A stretch of 64,000 bases of DNA from CALMFG01 sp963674805 (GTDB lineage Bacteria > Bacillota > Clostridia > Christensenellales > CALMFG01). The position numbers and the translations under genes are program-made. The stretch covers positions 62,001-126,000 of the forward strand of contig CAXXNY010000005.1 in assembly GCA_963674805.2 (NCBI GenBank), written 5' to 3'. Below are positions 36,252-45,089 of the stretch, in pieces (position 1 is the stretch's first letter; each line of letters begins with the position of its first letter). The notes beneath the pieces are model-generated. The model was not told the origin of the DNA. It worked only from the letters and a program-made list of their open reading frames with translations, and did not search any database.

Positions 36252-37172
36252 ATGCACATGCTTAAAAAAAACACTTTGAAACAACCGTTTTACAAGACGG
36301 ATGCATTTAAAGGCTATATGCTTTTGCTTCCAATCATGGTTCTTGTCAGCTTGTTTATGCTTTATCCTTTCCTTAAGGGTATTTGGCTGTCGTTCTTCGG
36401 GACGAAATACGGCTATGGTGATATGGATTTTGTCGGACTGGCAAACTATATCAAAATTATTAACAATGAGTTCTTCCTTACCGCACTTAAGAATTCCGGG
36501 ATATGGGTCTTGTTCAGCATGATACTGAATATGGTGATCCCGACTTTCATTGCGATTTTAATGAATCGATCATACAGAGGAAAAAACGTCTCTATTGCAG
36601 CCGTTCTCATTCCCTGGCTGACACCGATTGTCGGTATGGCCATGATGAGCAGGTGGCTGCTTGAGCCGGAAGTTGGTGTTATCAACAATTTTTTAATCAA
36701 TATTGGCTTGCTTAAACAGGGCATCAATTTTCTTGGCTCGATTGAATTGGCATTTCCAATCATAATATTGTTGAATTTCCTGCAGTTCTGTCCGTTTGGC
36801 ATACTTTTAAACCTGGCCGCCCTAAGCACTATCCCCGAAGAGCATTATGAGGCTATGCGGATCGATGGCGCCGGCGGGTGGAATATCTTCGCGCATTTGA
36901 TAATGCCCTCTATCGGCAGAATGCTGGGATTTCTGTTGTTCTTTGGTATCGTCTGGACATTCAACAGTTATGGGCTGATATATATCACAACCGGCGGTGG
37001 TCCAAGCCATGCGACTTATACAATACCGGTTATGATCTACGAAAAAGCATATAAGGTGATTAATGTTGGTCAATCAACAGCCTTGGCAACGATGACTGGT
37101 GTCGTTCTGATTGTCTTAGGATTTCTATACTTCAAATTTGTTTACACATCGAAGGGGGAAAGGGAATCATGA
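36252..37172 (+). CDS. ABC sugar permease (MalF-type)
   Basis: A permease of about 306 residues with six membrane segments and the conserved cytoplasmic EAA loop EEHYEAMRIDGAGGWNIFAH (about 200-219), which docks the ATPase. The ATG at 36252 follows GAGG by 9 nt; a TTG at 36243 is in frame but poorly placed. The stop overlaps the next permease start. The substrate is unknown. Confidence 0.92.
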   Translation: MHMLKKNTLKQPFYKTDAFKGYMLLLPIMVLVSLFMLYPFLKGIWLSFFGTKYGYGDMDFVGLANYIKIINNEFFLTALKNSGIWVLFSMILNMVIPTFIAILMNRSYRGKNVSIAAVLIPWLTPIVGMAMMSRWLLEPEVGVINNFLINIGLLKQGINFLGSIELAFPIIILLNFLQFCPFGILLNLAALSTIPEEHYEAMRIDGAGGWNIFAHLIMPSIGRMLGFLLFFGIVWTFNSYGLIYITTGGGPSHATYTIPVMIYEKAYKVINVGQSTALATMTGVVLIVLGFLYFKFVYTSKGERES

Positions 37173-38002
37173 AGAAAAAAAACATTTGGGCCCTAATCAT
37201 TATTTGGCTGTTTGTCTTGATCATTGTTACGCCTTTTATATTAACGATCGACGGATCATTTCAGGATGAATCTAAACTCAACAAGGGCGATTTTAAACTG
37301 ATTTCTGATGAACCGACGCTGGAGAATTATGCCGATCTGCTTTTATCAACTGAGGGCACGGAGTCATTCCGGGGCAATCTAGTCAATAGCTTTAAGGTCG
37401 GCCTTGGCGTGTGCCTGTTGTCAATCTTCATCGCGGTTCTTGGCGCATATTCTTTGTCGCACTTTGAATTCCGCGGGAAAGATGTCATTGCGCGCTCTAT
37501 GCTGTTCTTATATGTGTTTCCGACGATATTGATGATCTCACCGATATACGGACTGCTTGCGGGTATGAAGCTGATCGATACCCACTTGGGATTGATATTA
37601 GTTCATACGACATTGGTAGCGCCTTTCTGTATCTGGCTGCTCAAGTCGTTCTTTGATGCTATCCCGCAGCGGGTGGAAGAAGCGGCGCTTATTGACGGCG
37701 CCAGCAGATGGACGATCATACGCAGGATCATTCTTCCACTTGCAGCACCTGGCATATTGACGATAGGCATTTATGCCTTGATTTATTCGTGGGGTGAGTA
37801 TACGTTCTCAGTTATTCTCATCAACAGCAGAATATATAAGACCGTTCCGATTGCGTTGGCGGGATTTGCGGTTCAGCATAGCTTCAACTGGGGCCGCCTG
37901 CTGGCGGGTACAGCATTGAACTTTGTACCGCTGATTGTTGTATTCATGCCGCTGCTTAGAAGTTTCCTGAAAGGATTTACAGCCGGCGCTGTTAAACAGT
38001 AG
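37169..38002 (+). CDS. ABC sugar permease (MalG-type)
   Basis: A 277-residue partner of the MalF-type permease with six membrane segments and the EAA loop VEEAALIDGASRWTIIRRI (about 170-188). The C-terminal FLKGFTAGAVKQ is typical of MalG-like proteins. It overlaps its neighbour by 4 nt with GGGGGAAAGGG as ribosome binding site. Confidence 0.93.
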   Translation: MKKKNIWALIIIWLFVLIIVTPFILTIDGSFQDESKLNKGDFKLISDEPTLENYADLLLSTEGTESFRGNLVNSFKVGLGVCLLSIFIAVLGAYSLSHFEFRGKDVIARSMLFLYVFPTILMISPIYGLLAGMKLIDTHLGLILVHTTLVAPFCIWLLKSFFDAIPQRVEEAALIDGASRWTIIRRIILPLAAPGILTIGIYALIYSWGEYTFSVILINSRIYKTVPIALAGFAVQHSFNWGRLLAGTALNFVPLIVVFMPLLRSFLKGFTAGAVKQ

Positions 38003-38025
38003 CCTTTAAAGCAAGGAGATAGAGA

Positions 38026-39114
38026 ATGAAAGACAGCAGTGCTTTAAAAGTGGGTGTAATCGGCTTAGGGGCGGTCGTACAGATTGAATGGCTGCCGTAC
38101 CTGCATGAACTCGACGAATATCGCATCACCGCAGTAAGCGATATTTCCAGCCATCTCATGAACTACTTTGGAGATCTATATGATGTCCCGAACCGATTTG
38201 AAGATTGGCGGCAGCTGATTGACTGCCCGGACGTGGATGCGGTTCTGGTATTGAACCTAGAGCATGTCGAGGCATGTACTTATGCGGCGGCCGCTGGTAA
38301 AGACATACTGGTCGAAAAACCGCTTTGCGTGACCCCGGCTCAGGCAGCGCTTGTCGAGGAAGCTGTAAAGAAAAACAACGTCATCCTTATGGTCGCGGAG
38401 ATGAAACGCTATGACCCCGGCTTTGAGTATGGGCGAAAACTGATAAAAGAGATGACCGGTTTGCGCATGATTCGCGCAAGGCTTGTATGCGACGCGCTGA
38501 TGCGTTCGCTGAACGAGATATACCCGGTCAAACGCCGGCCGGACGTTCCGGACAATGTAAGGAAAGAGAAGAAAGAGGCGTTCGACAAGAAGCTACAGGA
38601 CGTGACGGGAGATCTTCCGCCCAAACTCTACAATTTCTTTTTGGGCGCAGGCATCCATCATGCCGGTATACTGCGCGCTGCTTTCGGAGAACCGAAACGC
38701 GTGAGTTACTGTGATTTCTGGGATGACGGAAACATGGCGATGGCTATCCTTGACTATGGAGATGATGTTCGAGGTACCTTTGAGATTGGACTGAATGATC
38801 AGAAATGGAATGACGAAGAACTGACGGCGTACGGCGTTGATCAGACAATCCGTATCCGGTTTGCAAATCCTTTCCTGAAGAACCATCCGACAATCGTCGA
38901 AGTGATAGAAAACGACAACGGTGCGTTTATTGAAAAGAAGATTACGGTGTCTTATGACGAGGCGTACCGCGCACAGCTTAAACATTTTTATCAGTGTGTG
39001 GTAAACCGCGAGATACCTTTGACTAATGTTGAAGAAGGAAGACGCGGCGTTGAACTGATGGCCGCTATGTTCAAAAGCTATGCCGAGAGAGTCTCAGACA
39101 GCAGCGGCAAGTGA
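38026..39114 (+). CDS. Gfo/Idh/MocA-family oxidoreductase 1
   Basis: A 362-residue NAD(P)-dependent dehydrogenase. It has the nucleotide fold VGVIGLGAVVQIEWLPYLHE and catalytic Lys in the EKP motif (KDILVEKPLCVTPAQA, about 90-105), followed by the alpha/beta substrate domain with MVAEMKRYDPGF and GAGIHHAGILRAAFGEP. The family oxidises or reduces hydroxyls of sugars, inositols and glycosides. AAGGAGA precedes the ATG. A paralogue follows directly at 39218, aligning over its whole length. Confidence 0.92.
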   Translation: MKDSSALKVGVIGLGAVVQIEWLPYLHELDEYRITAVSDISSHLMNYFGDLYDVPNRFEDWRQLIDCPDVDAVLVLNLEHVEACTYAAAAGKDILVEKPLCVTPAQAALVEEAVKKNNVILMVAEMKRYDPGFEYGRKLIKEMTGLRMIRARLVCDALMRSLNEIYPVKRRPDVPDNVRKEKKEAFDKKLQDVTGDLPPKLYNFFLGAGIHHAGILRAAFGEPKRVSYCDFWDDGNMAMAILDYGDDVRGTFEIGLNDQKWNDEELTAYGVDQTIRIRFANPFLKNHPTIVEVIENDNGAFIEKKITVSYDEAYRAQLKHFYQCVVNREIPLTNVEEGRRGVELMAAMFKSYAERVSDSSGK

Positions 39115-39132
39115 CATGACCGTGGACAAATT

Positions 39133-39180
39133 GCGCGTAAGGGCGGGATGGCCCGCCCGTAATGCGCTGAGATGTTTTTT
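39133..39180 (+). promoter_or_regulatory. GC-rich hairpin between the two Gfo/Idh genes
   Basis: GGGCGGG (39141-39147) and CCCGCCC (39152-39158) enclose a 4-nt loop; GCGC at 39133-39136 and 39164-39167 can extend it. A run of six T at 39175-39180 comes 8 nt after the extended stem, so it could be a leaky terminator or an mRNA-processing hairpin. Confidence 0.6.
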
Positions 39181-39217
39181 ATGCGGACACAATAACGAAA
39201 ACATAGAGGTATGAGCA

Positions 39218-40306
39218 ATGAAAAGCAGCGATGTCCTAAATGTTGGTGTTATCGGCTGTGGAGCTGTTGCACAAATCGAATGGCTGCCGTATCTGCATGA
39301 ACTAGACGAATATCGGGTTACGGCAATCAGCGATATTTCTGGCCGTTTGGTCAATTATTTTGGAGATCTCTATCATATCCCAAACCGGTTCACTGACTGG
39401 CTCAAGCTGATTGAATGCGAGCAGGTTGATGCTGTTATTGTACTGAACACAGAACATACCGAAACATGTATCAGCGCAGCCGCCGCCGGGAAAGATATTT
39501 TGGTAGAGAAACCGCTTTGCGAGAATCCCGACCAGGCAGCGCGCATTGAAAAAGCGGTGAAAGAAAACAACGTGACGCTTATGGTCGCGGAAATGAAGCG
39601 CTATGACCCTGGCTATCAGTATGCTCAGAAGCTGATAAGGGAAATGAAGGGGCTGCGTATGATTCGTTCCAGAGATTTCTGTGACGGATTATTGCGTTCA
39701 TTAAATGAGATATATCCCGTAAAGCGCCGCTCAGACGTTTCTGACGATATAAAAAAAGAGATGCGAATGGCGCTTGAACGCAATCTTAAAACTGTGACAG
39801 GCGACTTGCCTCCAAAGCTTTACACCCATTTATTAATGGCGGGCATACATGACGTTGATATTATGCGGGGCGCATTTGGCGAGCCGGAAGCAGTCTTGCA
39901 CTGTGATATTTGGGACGACGGAAAGATGGCGATTGCGTATCTCGATTATGGAGAAAATATACGTGCGTCTTTGGAGGTTGGACTTTCCGACCAGAAGTGG
40001 TACGAGGAGGAGCTGACGGCATACGGCGTTGATCAGACGATTCGCATAACGTTTTCTCATCCATACCTTAAGAATCAATCGGCTGTCGTCGAGGTAATCA
40101 AAAATGACAGCGGCGCTGTTGTTGAAAGCAGGATCAGCGCATCGTTTGATGAGGCGTTCCGCGCTCAGCTGAGACATTTTTATCAATGCGTTAAAACAGG
40201 CGAGACACCGATAACGAATATACGTGAAGGCGTACGCGACGTGGAACTGATGGCTGAGATTTTCCGCAGTTATGAAAAGAGAGTGAGAGATGACAGTGAA
40301 GAATAA
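39218..40306 (+). CDS. Gfo/Idh/MocA-family oxidoreductase 2
   Basis: A 362-residue tandem paralogue of the gene at 38026, of identical length and aligned without visible gaps: VGVIGCGAVAQIEWLPYLHE, DILVEKPLCENPDQA, MVAEMKRYDPGY and ELTAYGVDQTIRI. Changes cluster in the middle (for example GIHDVDIMRGAFGEP against GIHHAGILRAAFGEP), suggesting a related but different substrate or reaction, such as oxidation and later re-reduction. Its end overlaps the next gene by 17 nt. Confidence 0.92.
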   Translation: MKSSDVLNVGVIGCGAVAQIEWLPYLHELDEYRVTAISDISGRLVNYFGDLYHIPNRFTDWLKLIECEQVDAVIVLNTEHTETCISAAAAGKDILVEKPLCENPDQAARIEKAVKENNVTLMVAEMKRYDPGYQYAQKLIREMKGLRMIRSRDFCDGLLRSLNEIYPVKRRSDVSDDIKKEMRMALERNLKTVTGDLPPKLYTHLLMAGIHDVDIMRGAFGEPEAVLHCDIWDDGKMAIAYLDYGENIRASLEVGLSDQKWYEEELTAYGVDQTIRITFSHPYLKNQSAVVEVIKNDSGAVVESRISASFDEAFRAQLRHFYQCVKTGETPITNIREGVRDVELMAEIFRSYEKRVRDDSEE

Positions 40307-41204
40307 TGAACTGTTTGTGGTCGATGCGCATGCTCATCCGCCGCGCAAAGGAGTGCCGGGCGTCGATGAAAGACGCTATCAAGCACCTGTCACCCTGCAG
40401 GAGCGGGGCGATTTTTCACTGCGCGATATGAATGAAGTGATAGGAAGTATGGACCAGCATGCAACGAACATGCGCGGACTGTTCGCGATGCCTTCAGATA
40501 TTGAGGCGCTCTTTCATTTTGGTGAAACGGATAGCCGGTCCGGGGTAACGACTTATACAACACAGGAATGGATTGAAAGGGCTGTTACATTGTATCCGGA
40601 CAGGTTTTTTGGCCTTGCCTGTTTAAATCCGCTGATAGAGGAATCAACGTCTTTGCTGGACAAACTTGTGACTAAAGCAGGTTTTAAAGGCGTTAAGATA
40701 CATCAGGCACATAATAAATTTTTGGTAAACGACAGGCGCGCATATAAATTCTATGAAAAATGCATTGAGCTGGACATTCCGGTAGCGTTCCATACGGGGT
40801 ATCCGCCGCAGCGCAATATCGATCGCTATATTCCCACTATACCGTTATTGCTGGACGAGTTGGCATACGACCTTCCCGAACTTAGGATCATCATGTGCCA
40901 TGTGGGCGGTAACTGGTATCAGGACGGCGTGCTGATCACGCTTCGCAACGGGAATATAATGGTGGATATTGCCGGGCTGAAATGGCTGTCGCAGTATTTT
41001 GTATGGCCGCAGGTTGATGCAAAAGATCTGATCAGGCGCATCATAGAAGTGGTTGGGGCCGAGAGAGTCATGTATGGGACGGACAACGATGAAGATTTTG
41101 ACCTTGCCTATATGCAGGACTGCGGGATTTCCGACGATGATCTTATTAAAGTGATGGGGCAGAACGCAGTGCGCTGCTTTAAGCTGGATGCTGAAGTGCA
41201 GTGA
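40290..41204 (+). CDS. COG2159-type amidohydrolase
   Basis: A 304-residue TIM-barrel metal hydrolase or decarboxylase. It has N-terminal VVDAHAHPP (His-x-His), GFKGVKIHQAH, IPVAFHTGYPP, IIMCHVGGNW and YGTDNDED (Asp). COG2159 includes ACMS decarboxylase-like and other non-oxidative decarboxylases as well as hydrolases. It overlaps the upstream Gfo/Idh gene, so the two are translationally coupled. Unlike the COG3618 genes at 29384 and 43433, it is not next to an SDR. Confidence 0.85.
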   Translation: MTVKNNELFVVDAHAHPPRKGVPGVDERRYQAPVTLQERGDFSLRDMNEVIGSMDQHATNMRGLFAMPSDIEALFHFGETDSRSGVTTYTTQEWIERAVTLYPDRFFGLACLNPLIEESTSLLDKLVTKAGFKGVKIHQAHNKFLVNDRRAYKFYEKCIELDIPVAFHTGYPPQRNIDRYIPTIPLLLDELAYDLPELRIIMCHVGGNWYQDGVLITLRNGNIMVDIAGLKWLSQYFVWPQVDAKDLIRRIIEVVGAERVMYGTDNDEDFDLAYMQDCGISDDDLIKVMGQNAVRCFKLDAEVQ

Positions 41205-41241
41205 TATTTGCGAATAACGCATTATTATTAAGAGATTCCCG

Positions 41242-42567
41242 ATGATGTGTACGCCATATGGGGAATTTAAGAAAAACATGATGAGCTTACAGGCTGAGCC
41301 AAGCGGCCTGCCGGTGAGCATTGCAGTAAACGCCGGCGAATCGGACGGTGCGCCGATACGCGACTGGTCCGGGTGTTATAAAGACAGGTTTATGAGAATC
41401 CTTACGGTAGATGAACTGCGGTATGATGATTTGTCAGAAAAGCTGTTTAGCAAAGAAGCCGTATTTGATGTGACGGTTTATGCGCCTATGTGGCTGCAGC
41501 ATGTTTATAACGGTCGCTTCTTAGACCTTTCAGACTTTTACAAGAATGATCAACTGACCACTGACGATACGCGGGATGGTCTGGACGGGGATTTTTTTAG
41601 AAACTATTTGGATTATGCTGCTTGGGTGGACATAGATGCGCATAGATCCGGCAGGACAGACGGCAGCCGTCTGATGGCGCTTCCGGGTACGCATACCGGT
41701 GCAACACTGATGTTTTACCGCAAAGACCTTTTCGACAGGATTGGCGCAAAGCCGCCGGTCACATGGGACGAATATAATCTGTTAGTAAAAGAATTGAACA
41801 GACCGCAGGAGCAGATGAACGGAACGTTGATTTGCGGCAGGCACAATGGGCAGCCGCCGGTTACGGACTGGTACGCGAGGCTTGCTTCGCAGGGCGGAAG
41901 GCAGCTTATTGGAGAACCGGCGCAAAGAAGTCTGCGATCTAATGCCTGCAGTGAAGAGGGCATAAGGGCTTACCGTTTGATACAGGACATTTTTGCGTAT
42001 ATGCCCGAGGATGTCATGGAATATTCAACCGCCGACTGCCTGCATGCAATGACGCAGGGGCACTCGGCTGTACAGATAGGCATTACGTCATTTGCATTTC
42101 CGCAACAATATTTCTCAAAGGACTCGCTGATGGCAGATCGAATTGCCGCAGCGCCGATACCCGGTGAAAACGGGTATGAGGGTGTAGGGTATGGCGGAGG
42201 ATGGTCTTGGGCAGTTCCGGCTGGGGCAGCTAATCCTGAACTTTCATGGCAGACGATACAGTTTTTCAGCAGCAGGGAGTTTGACAGCTATCGCTGTATG
42301 CAATACGGCACAACACCGATAAGGCGCAGTACGACACAGAACCCTGATGTTATAAAAAAACAGCCATGGATTGTGCAGGCCGGAGCAGTAATGGACAAAG
42401 CGGTTGCTCCGGAATATTTTAATATCCCTGAGGCTCCGGCTGTGATGAAGGTTATTGACGCGGAGCTGACAGCGGGATTGAAAGCGCGGGCTCCTGCAGA
42501 AGAAGTATTAAAAAAAGTGGATGCTGGTGTGGACAGTATTTTAAGAGGCGCAGGCTGGCTGGACTAG
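41242..42567 (+). CDS. Solute-binding-protein-like protein without signal peptide
   Basis: The 441 residues read like the mature part of a family 1 ABC binding protein: VSIAVNAGESDGAPI, FDVTVYAPMWLQHVYNGRFL, RLMALPGTHTGATLMFYRKD, TWDEYNLLVKEL and WSWAVPAGAANPELSWQTI. But the N-terminus (MMCTPYGEFKKNMMSLQAEP) has no hydrophobic segment or lipobox. The frame is closed upstream by a stop at 41215-41217, so no signal was missed. It therefore should stay in the cytoplasm. It lies among enzyme genes, not transporter genes. A ligand-sensing or enzymatic role, or a decayed copy, are all possible. The ribosome binding site is weak. Confidence 0.75.
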   Translation: MMCTPYGEFKKNMMSLQAEPSGLPVSIAVNAGESDGAPIRDWSGCYKDRFMRILTVDELRYDDLSEKLFSKEAVFDVTVYAPMWLQHVYNGRFLDLSDFYKNDQLTTDDTRDGLDGDFFRNYLDYAAWVDIDAHRSGRTDGSRLMALPGTHTGATLMFYRKDLFDRIGAKPPVTWDEYNLLVKELNRPQEQMNGTLICGRHNGQPPVTDWYARLASQGGRQLIGEPAQRSLRSNACSEEGIRAYRLIQDIFAYMPEDVMEYSTADCLHAMTQGHSAVQIGITSFAFPQQYFSKDSLMADRIAAAPIPGENGYEGVGYGGGWSWAVPAGAANPELSWQTIQFFSSREFDSYRCMQYGTTPIRRSTTQNPDVIKKQPWIVQAGAVMDKAVAPEYFNIPEAPAVMKVIDAELTAGLKARAPAEEVLKKVDAGVDSILRGAGWLD

Positions 42568-42628
42568 AATATCTAAACTTAAAGATAAAGCTTAAAAGAT
42601 ATAAGGAAATATTATAAGGAAAGAAACC

Positions 42629-43396
42629 ATGAAATTAGAAGGAAAAGTTGTATTTGTATCGGGAGCGAACGGCGATATCGGGCCGTCGATTTGTAAAAGA
42701 ATGGCCAAGGAAGGTGCATCTGTAGTCTGCGTTGCCCGCAATGCGGATAATCTTAATGCGCTGGTAGAGCAGATCAAGAATGATGGCGGCAAGGCGCTGG
42801 CGGTACCGGCGGATGTTACGGATATTGAAAGTGTCAGAAACGCCGTTAAAACTGCAAAAGAAGCCTTCGGGAAAATCGACATGCTGGTAACGAATGCGGG
42901 CGGCACGTTAAAACCCTATTTAATCAGTCCGGAAGACACCTTGTTTATGGATATGGATTTCGATGAATGTAGAAAAGTGCTGGAACTGAATCTGTTTGGC
43001 GTGATGATCTGTGCGAAAGAGCTGATTGCTTCGCTGATAGAAGTTGGCGGCGGGAAAATGGTCTTTGTCAGCTCGATCGACGGCATATGCGGCGCTTACG
43101 GCAAGGCGGATTATGCGGTGGCAAAAGGCGGCATTATCAACTTTGCAAAATCACTTGCACGCGAACTGGCGAAACACAAGATTACGGTAAATTCGGTGGC
43201 GCTCGGACAGATTAGCAGCGGAAGAGAGAAGGACAATTCCGACCCGGAAAGCTGGGCAAAATATGGCAAGGGATCACCGCTGAACAGATATGGAGAGCCT
43301 GAGGAAGCAGCTTCTTTAATCGCATTTTTGCTGTCCGAACAGGCGGATTATATCACCGGCCAGAACCATGTCATGGGCGGCGGAGTCTACATGTAA
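42629..43396 (+). CDS. SDR-family oxidoreductase B
   Basis: A 255-residue classical SDR with VSGANGDIGPSI (cofactor loop), TNAGG, FVSSIDG (Ser) and YAVAKGG (Tyr-x-x-x-Lys), ending DYITGQNHVMGGGVYM. It is related to SDRs A and C and, like A, is followed directly by a COG3618 amidohydrolase. ATAAGGAAAG lies before the ATG. It probably oxidises a sugar to a lactone or acts on a keto-deoxy acid. Confidence 0.92.
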   Translation: MKLEGKVVFVSGANGDIGPSICKRMAKEGASVVCVARNADNLNALVEQIKNDGGKALAVPADVTDIESVRNAVKTAKEAFGKIDMLVTNAGGTLKPYLISPEDTLFMDMDFDECRKVLELNLFGVMICAKELIASLIEVGGGKMVFVSSIDGICGAYGKADYAVAKGGIINFAKSLARELAKHKITVNSVALGQISSGREKDNSDPESWAKYGKGSPLNRYGEPEEAASLIAFLLSEQADYITGQNHVMGGGVYM

Positions 43397-43432
43397 TGAA
43401 CAACAACCTAAAAGGGAAGGTGCTTGGCTATT

Positions 43433-44290
43433 ATGTTTAGTTTTCCGATTGTCGATAGTCATTTTCATATATGGGACCTTAATAACCTGCGGTACCCTTG
43501 GTTGGATACACGCGGGATATTGAACAACACCTATCTGTTTTCGGATTATTTAAAGCAGTATGACGGATGGGAACTTGAGGCTTCTGTGTATGTTGAGGTA
43601 ACCAGTACTGATTATAAAAAAGAAGCGGACTGGGTTTCTGAGCAGGCAAAGACTTATAACCAAATAAAAGGCGTTGTCTCCTGGGGAAAGGTTGAAGACC
43701 CGGATTTTGAAGCGGATCTAGCGCGTATGCAAAAAAATCCCTTAATAAAGGGTGTGCGCAGAATGCTGAAAAAAGCGGAAAGCCGCGAGCAGCTTTGTGT
43801 CAGCGCCCCTTTTATCAAAGGTATGCGGCTGCTGCCCAAGTATAACATGATCTACGATATGGGCATTGTTCCGGAGATCATGGACAGCGCCTGTGAGATG
43901 ATAAGGCAGTGTCCGGACGTCAAGTTTGTCGTGGAGCACTGCGCCGAGCCGGATATAAAAGGCGGCGGATTCGATTTTTGGGCTGAAGGTATGACAAAGA
44001 TGAGCGCACTGGACAATGTATATATCAAGCTCTCAGGCTTTTTGACCAAGGCCGACCGGCAGAAGTGGACGGTTGACGATCTGCGTCCATATATGGAATA
44101 CGCTGTGGAGAAGTTTGGGTATGACCGCGTGATGTACGGTAGCGACTGGCCGCCGGTTATTCAGGTGGCAGACATAAAAACCTGGCTGGAGATATGTGAG
44201 CAGGTGTTCGAGGGTGAAAGCAGGGGTAATCTTGAAAAGATATTCCGCAAAAACGCGATATCGTTTTATGGCTTGGACTGCGGCGAATAG
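43433..44290 (+). CDS. COG3618 amidohydrolase (lactonase-like) 2
   Basis: A 285-residue paralogue of the protein at 29384: MFSFPIVDSHFHIWD, YVEVTSTDYKKEADWVSEQA, PLIKGVRRMLKKAE, FVVEHCAEPDIKG and VMYGSDWPPV align closely. The ATG at 43433 is preferred because it lines up with that paralogue; a TTG at 43424 lies nearer the GGGAAGG. The SDR-amidohydrolase pair occurs twice in this window, which points to two parallel branches for related substrates. Confidence 0.9.
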   Translation: MFSFPIVDSHFHIWDLNNLRYPWLDTRGILNNTYLFSDYLKQYDGWELEASVYVEVTSTDYKKEADWVSEQAKTYNQIKGVVSWGKVEDPDFEADLARMQKNPLIKGVRRMLKKAESREQLCVSAPFIKGMRLLPKYNMIYDMGIVPEIMDSACEMIRQCPDVKFVVEHCAEPDIKGGGFDFWAEGMTKMSALDNVYIKLSGFLTKADRQKWTVDDLRPYMEYAVEKFGYDRVMYGSDWPPVIQVADIKTWLEICEQVFEGESRGNLEKIFRKNAISFYGLDCGE

Positions 44291-44305
44291 AAAGTGAGCA
44301 TGACA

Positions 44306-45010
44306 ATGGAGAAGCAATTCAGCGAAAACGAAATACGGGAGATTAATGCCAGGTGGGAGAAGATCCAGGTTTCCAATGTATATGACGCGCTTGAAGCGAT
44401 GGGGCATCCTTATCAGTGCCTCGATCTGGATATAAAAGCGATTGAGCCCGGAATGAAACTTATCGGGCCTGCAGTCACGCTGCGCGGACACCGTGCAGCG
44501 AAGACAGAAACCGAAGCGCAGCAGACGGCCGACCCGAACCACTTTAAGGTGAACTCATATATGTATCCCGGCTGTGTGCTGGTCGTAGACGGCGGCGGAG
44601 AGTATAAATCGGCAAAAGTGGGCGAGTTTTTTGCCTGGGGGCTTAAAACATGCGGAGCAAACGGCGCTGTCGTAGACGGCGCGATTCGAGATGCTGACCT
44701 GCTGGCGGATATGAAGGGTTTTTCTGTTTTCGCAAAGAATATCTCACCGTTTCCTGCCGGATCAAGGTGGTTTTATAATGAGTTTAATGCACCTGTCTCA
44801 ATCGGCGGCGCTTTGAACAGTCAGGTTGAGGTGAAACCGGGCGACTGGATTATCGGCGGACGTGACGGTGTAATCGTCGTTCCGCAGGATATCGTGATAG
44901 ACGTTTTAAAAGAGGCGGAGAAAATCGAAGAATATGAGATTGGCCTTCGCAATGCGTTGAACGACGGCGTGCCTTTTGAAGAAGCGCGGGAGATGTGGAA
45001 ACGCAAATAA
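44306..45010 (+). CDS. RraA-family protein 2
   Basis: An RraA fold of about 234 residues with an extended N-terminus (EIREINARWEKIQVSNVYDAL) not seen in the copy at 25023. The active-site loop is GAVVDGAIRDADLL, and the C-terminal part has PGDWIIGGRDGVIVVP. It shares this layout with the copies at 47503 and 51849. GTGAG lies 7 nt before ATG 44306; ATG 44300 is an alternative. Aldol cleavage or decarboxylation of an oxo-acid is expected from the family. Confidence 0.87.
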   Translation: MEKQFSENEIREINARWEKIQVSNVYDALEAMGHPYQCLDLDIKAIEPGMKLIGPAVTLRGHRAAKTETEAQQTADPNHFKVNSYMYPGCVLVVDGGGEYKSAKVGEFFAWGLKTCGANGAVVDGAIRDADLLADMKGFSVFAKNISPFPAGSRWFYNEFNAPVSIGGALNSQVEVKPGDWIIGGRDGVIVVPQDIVIDVLKEAEKIEEYEIGLRNALNDGVPFEEAREMWKRK

Positions 45011-45089
45011 GCCGCATGGCAGGATATAAAAAAAGCATATCAGATATCTAATATGTATTTGAAAAATAGACGGCAGAGAGGGATTTACG

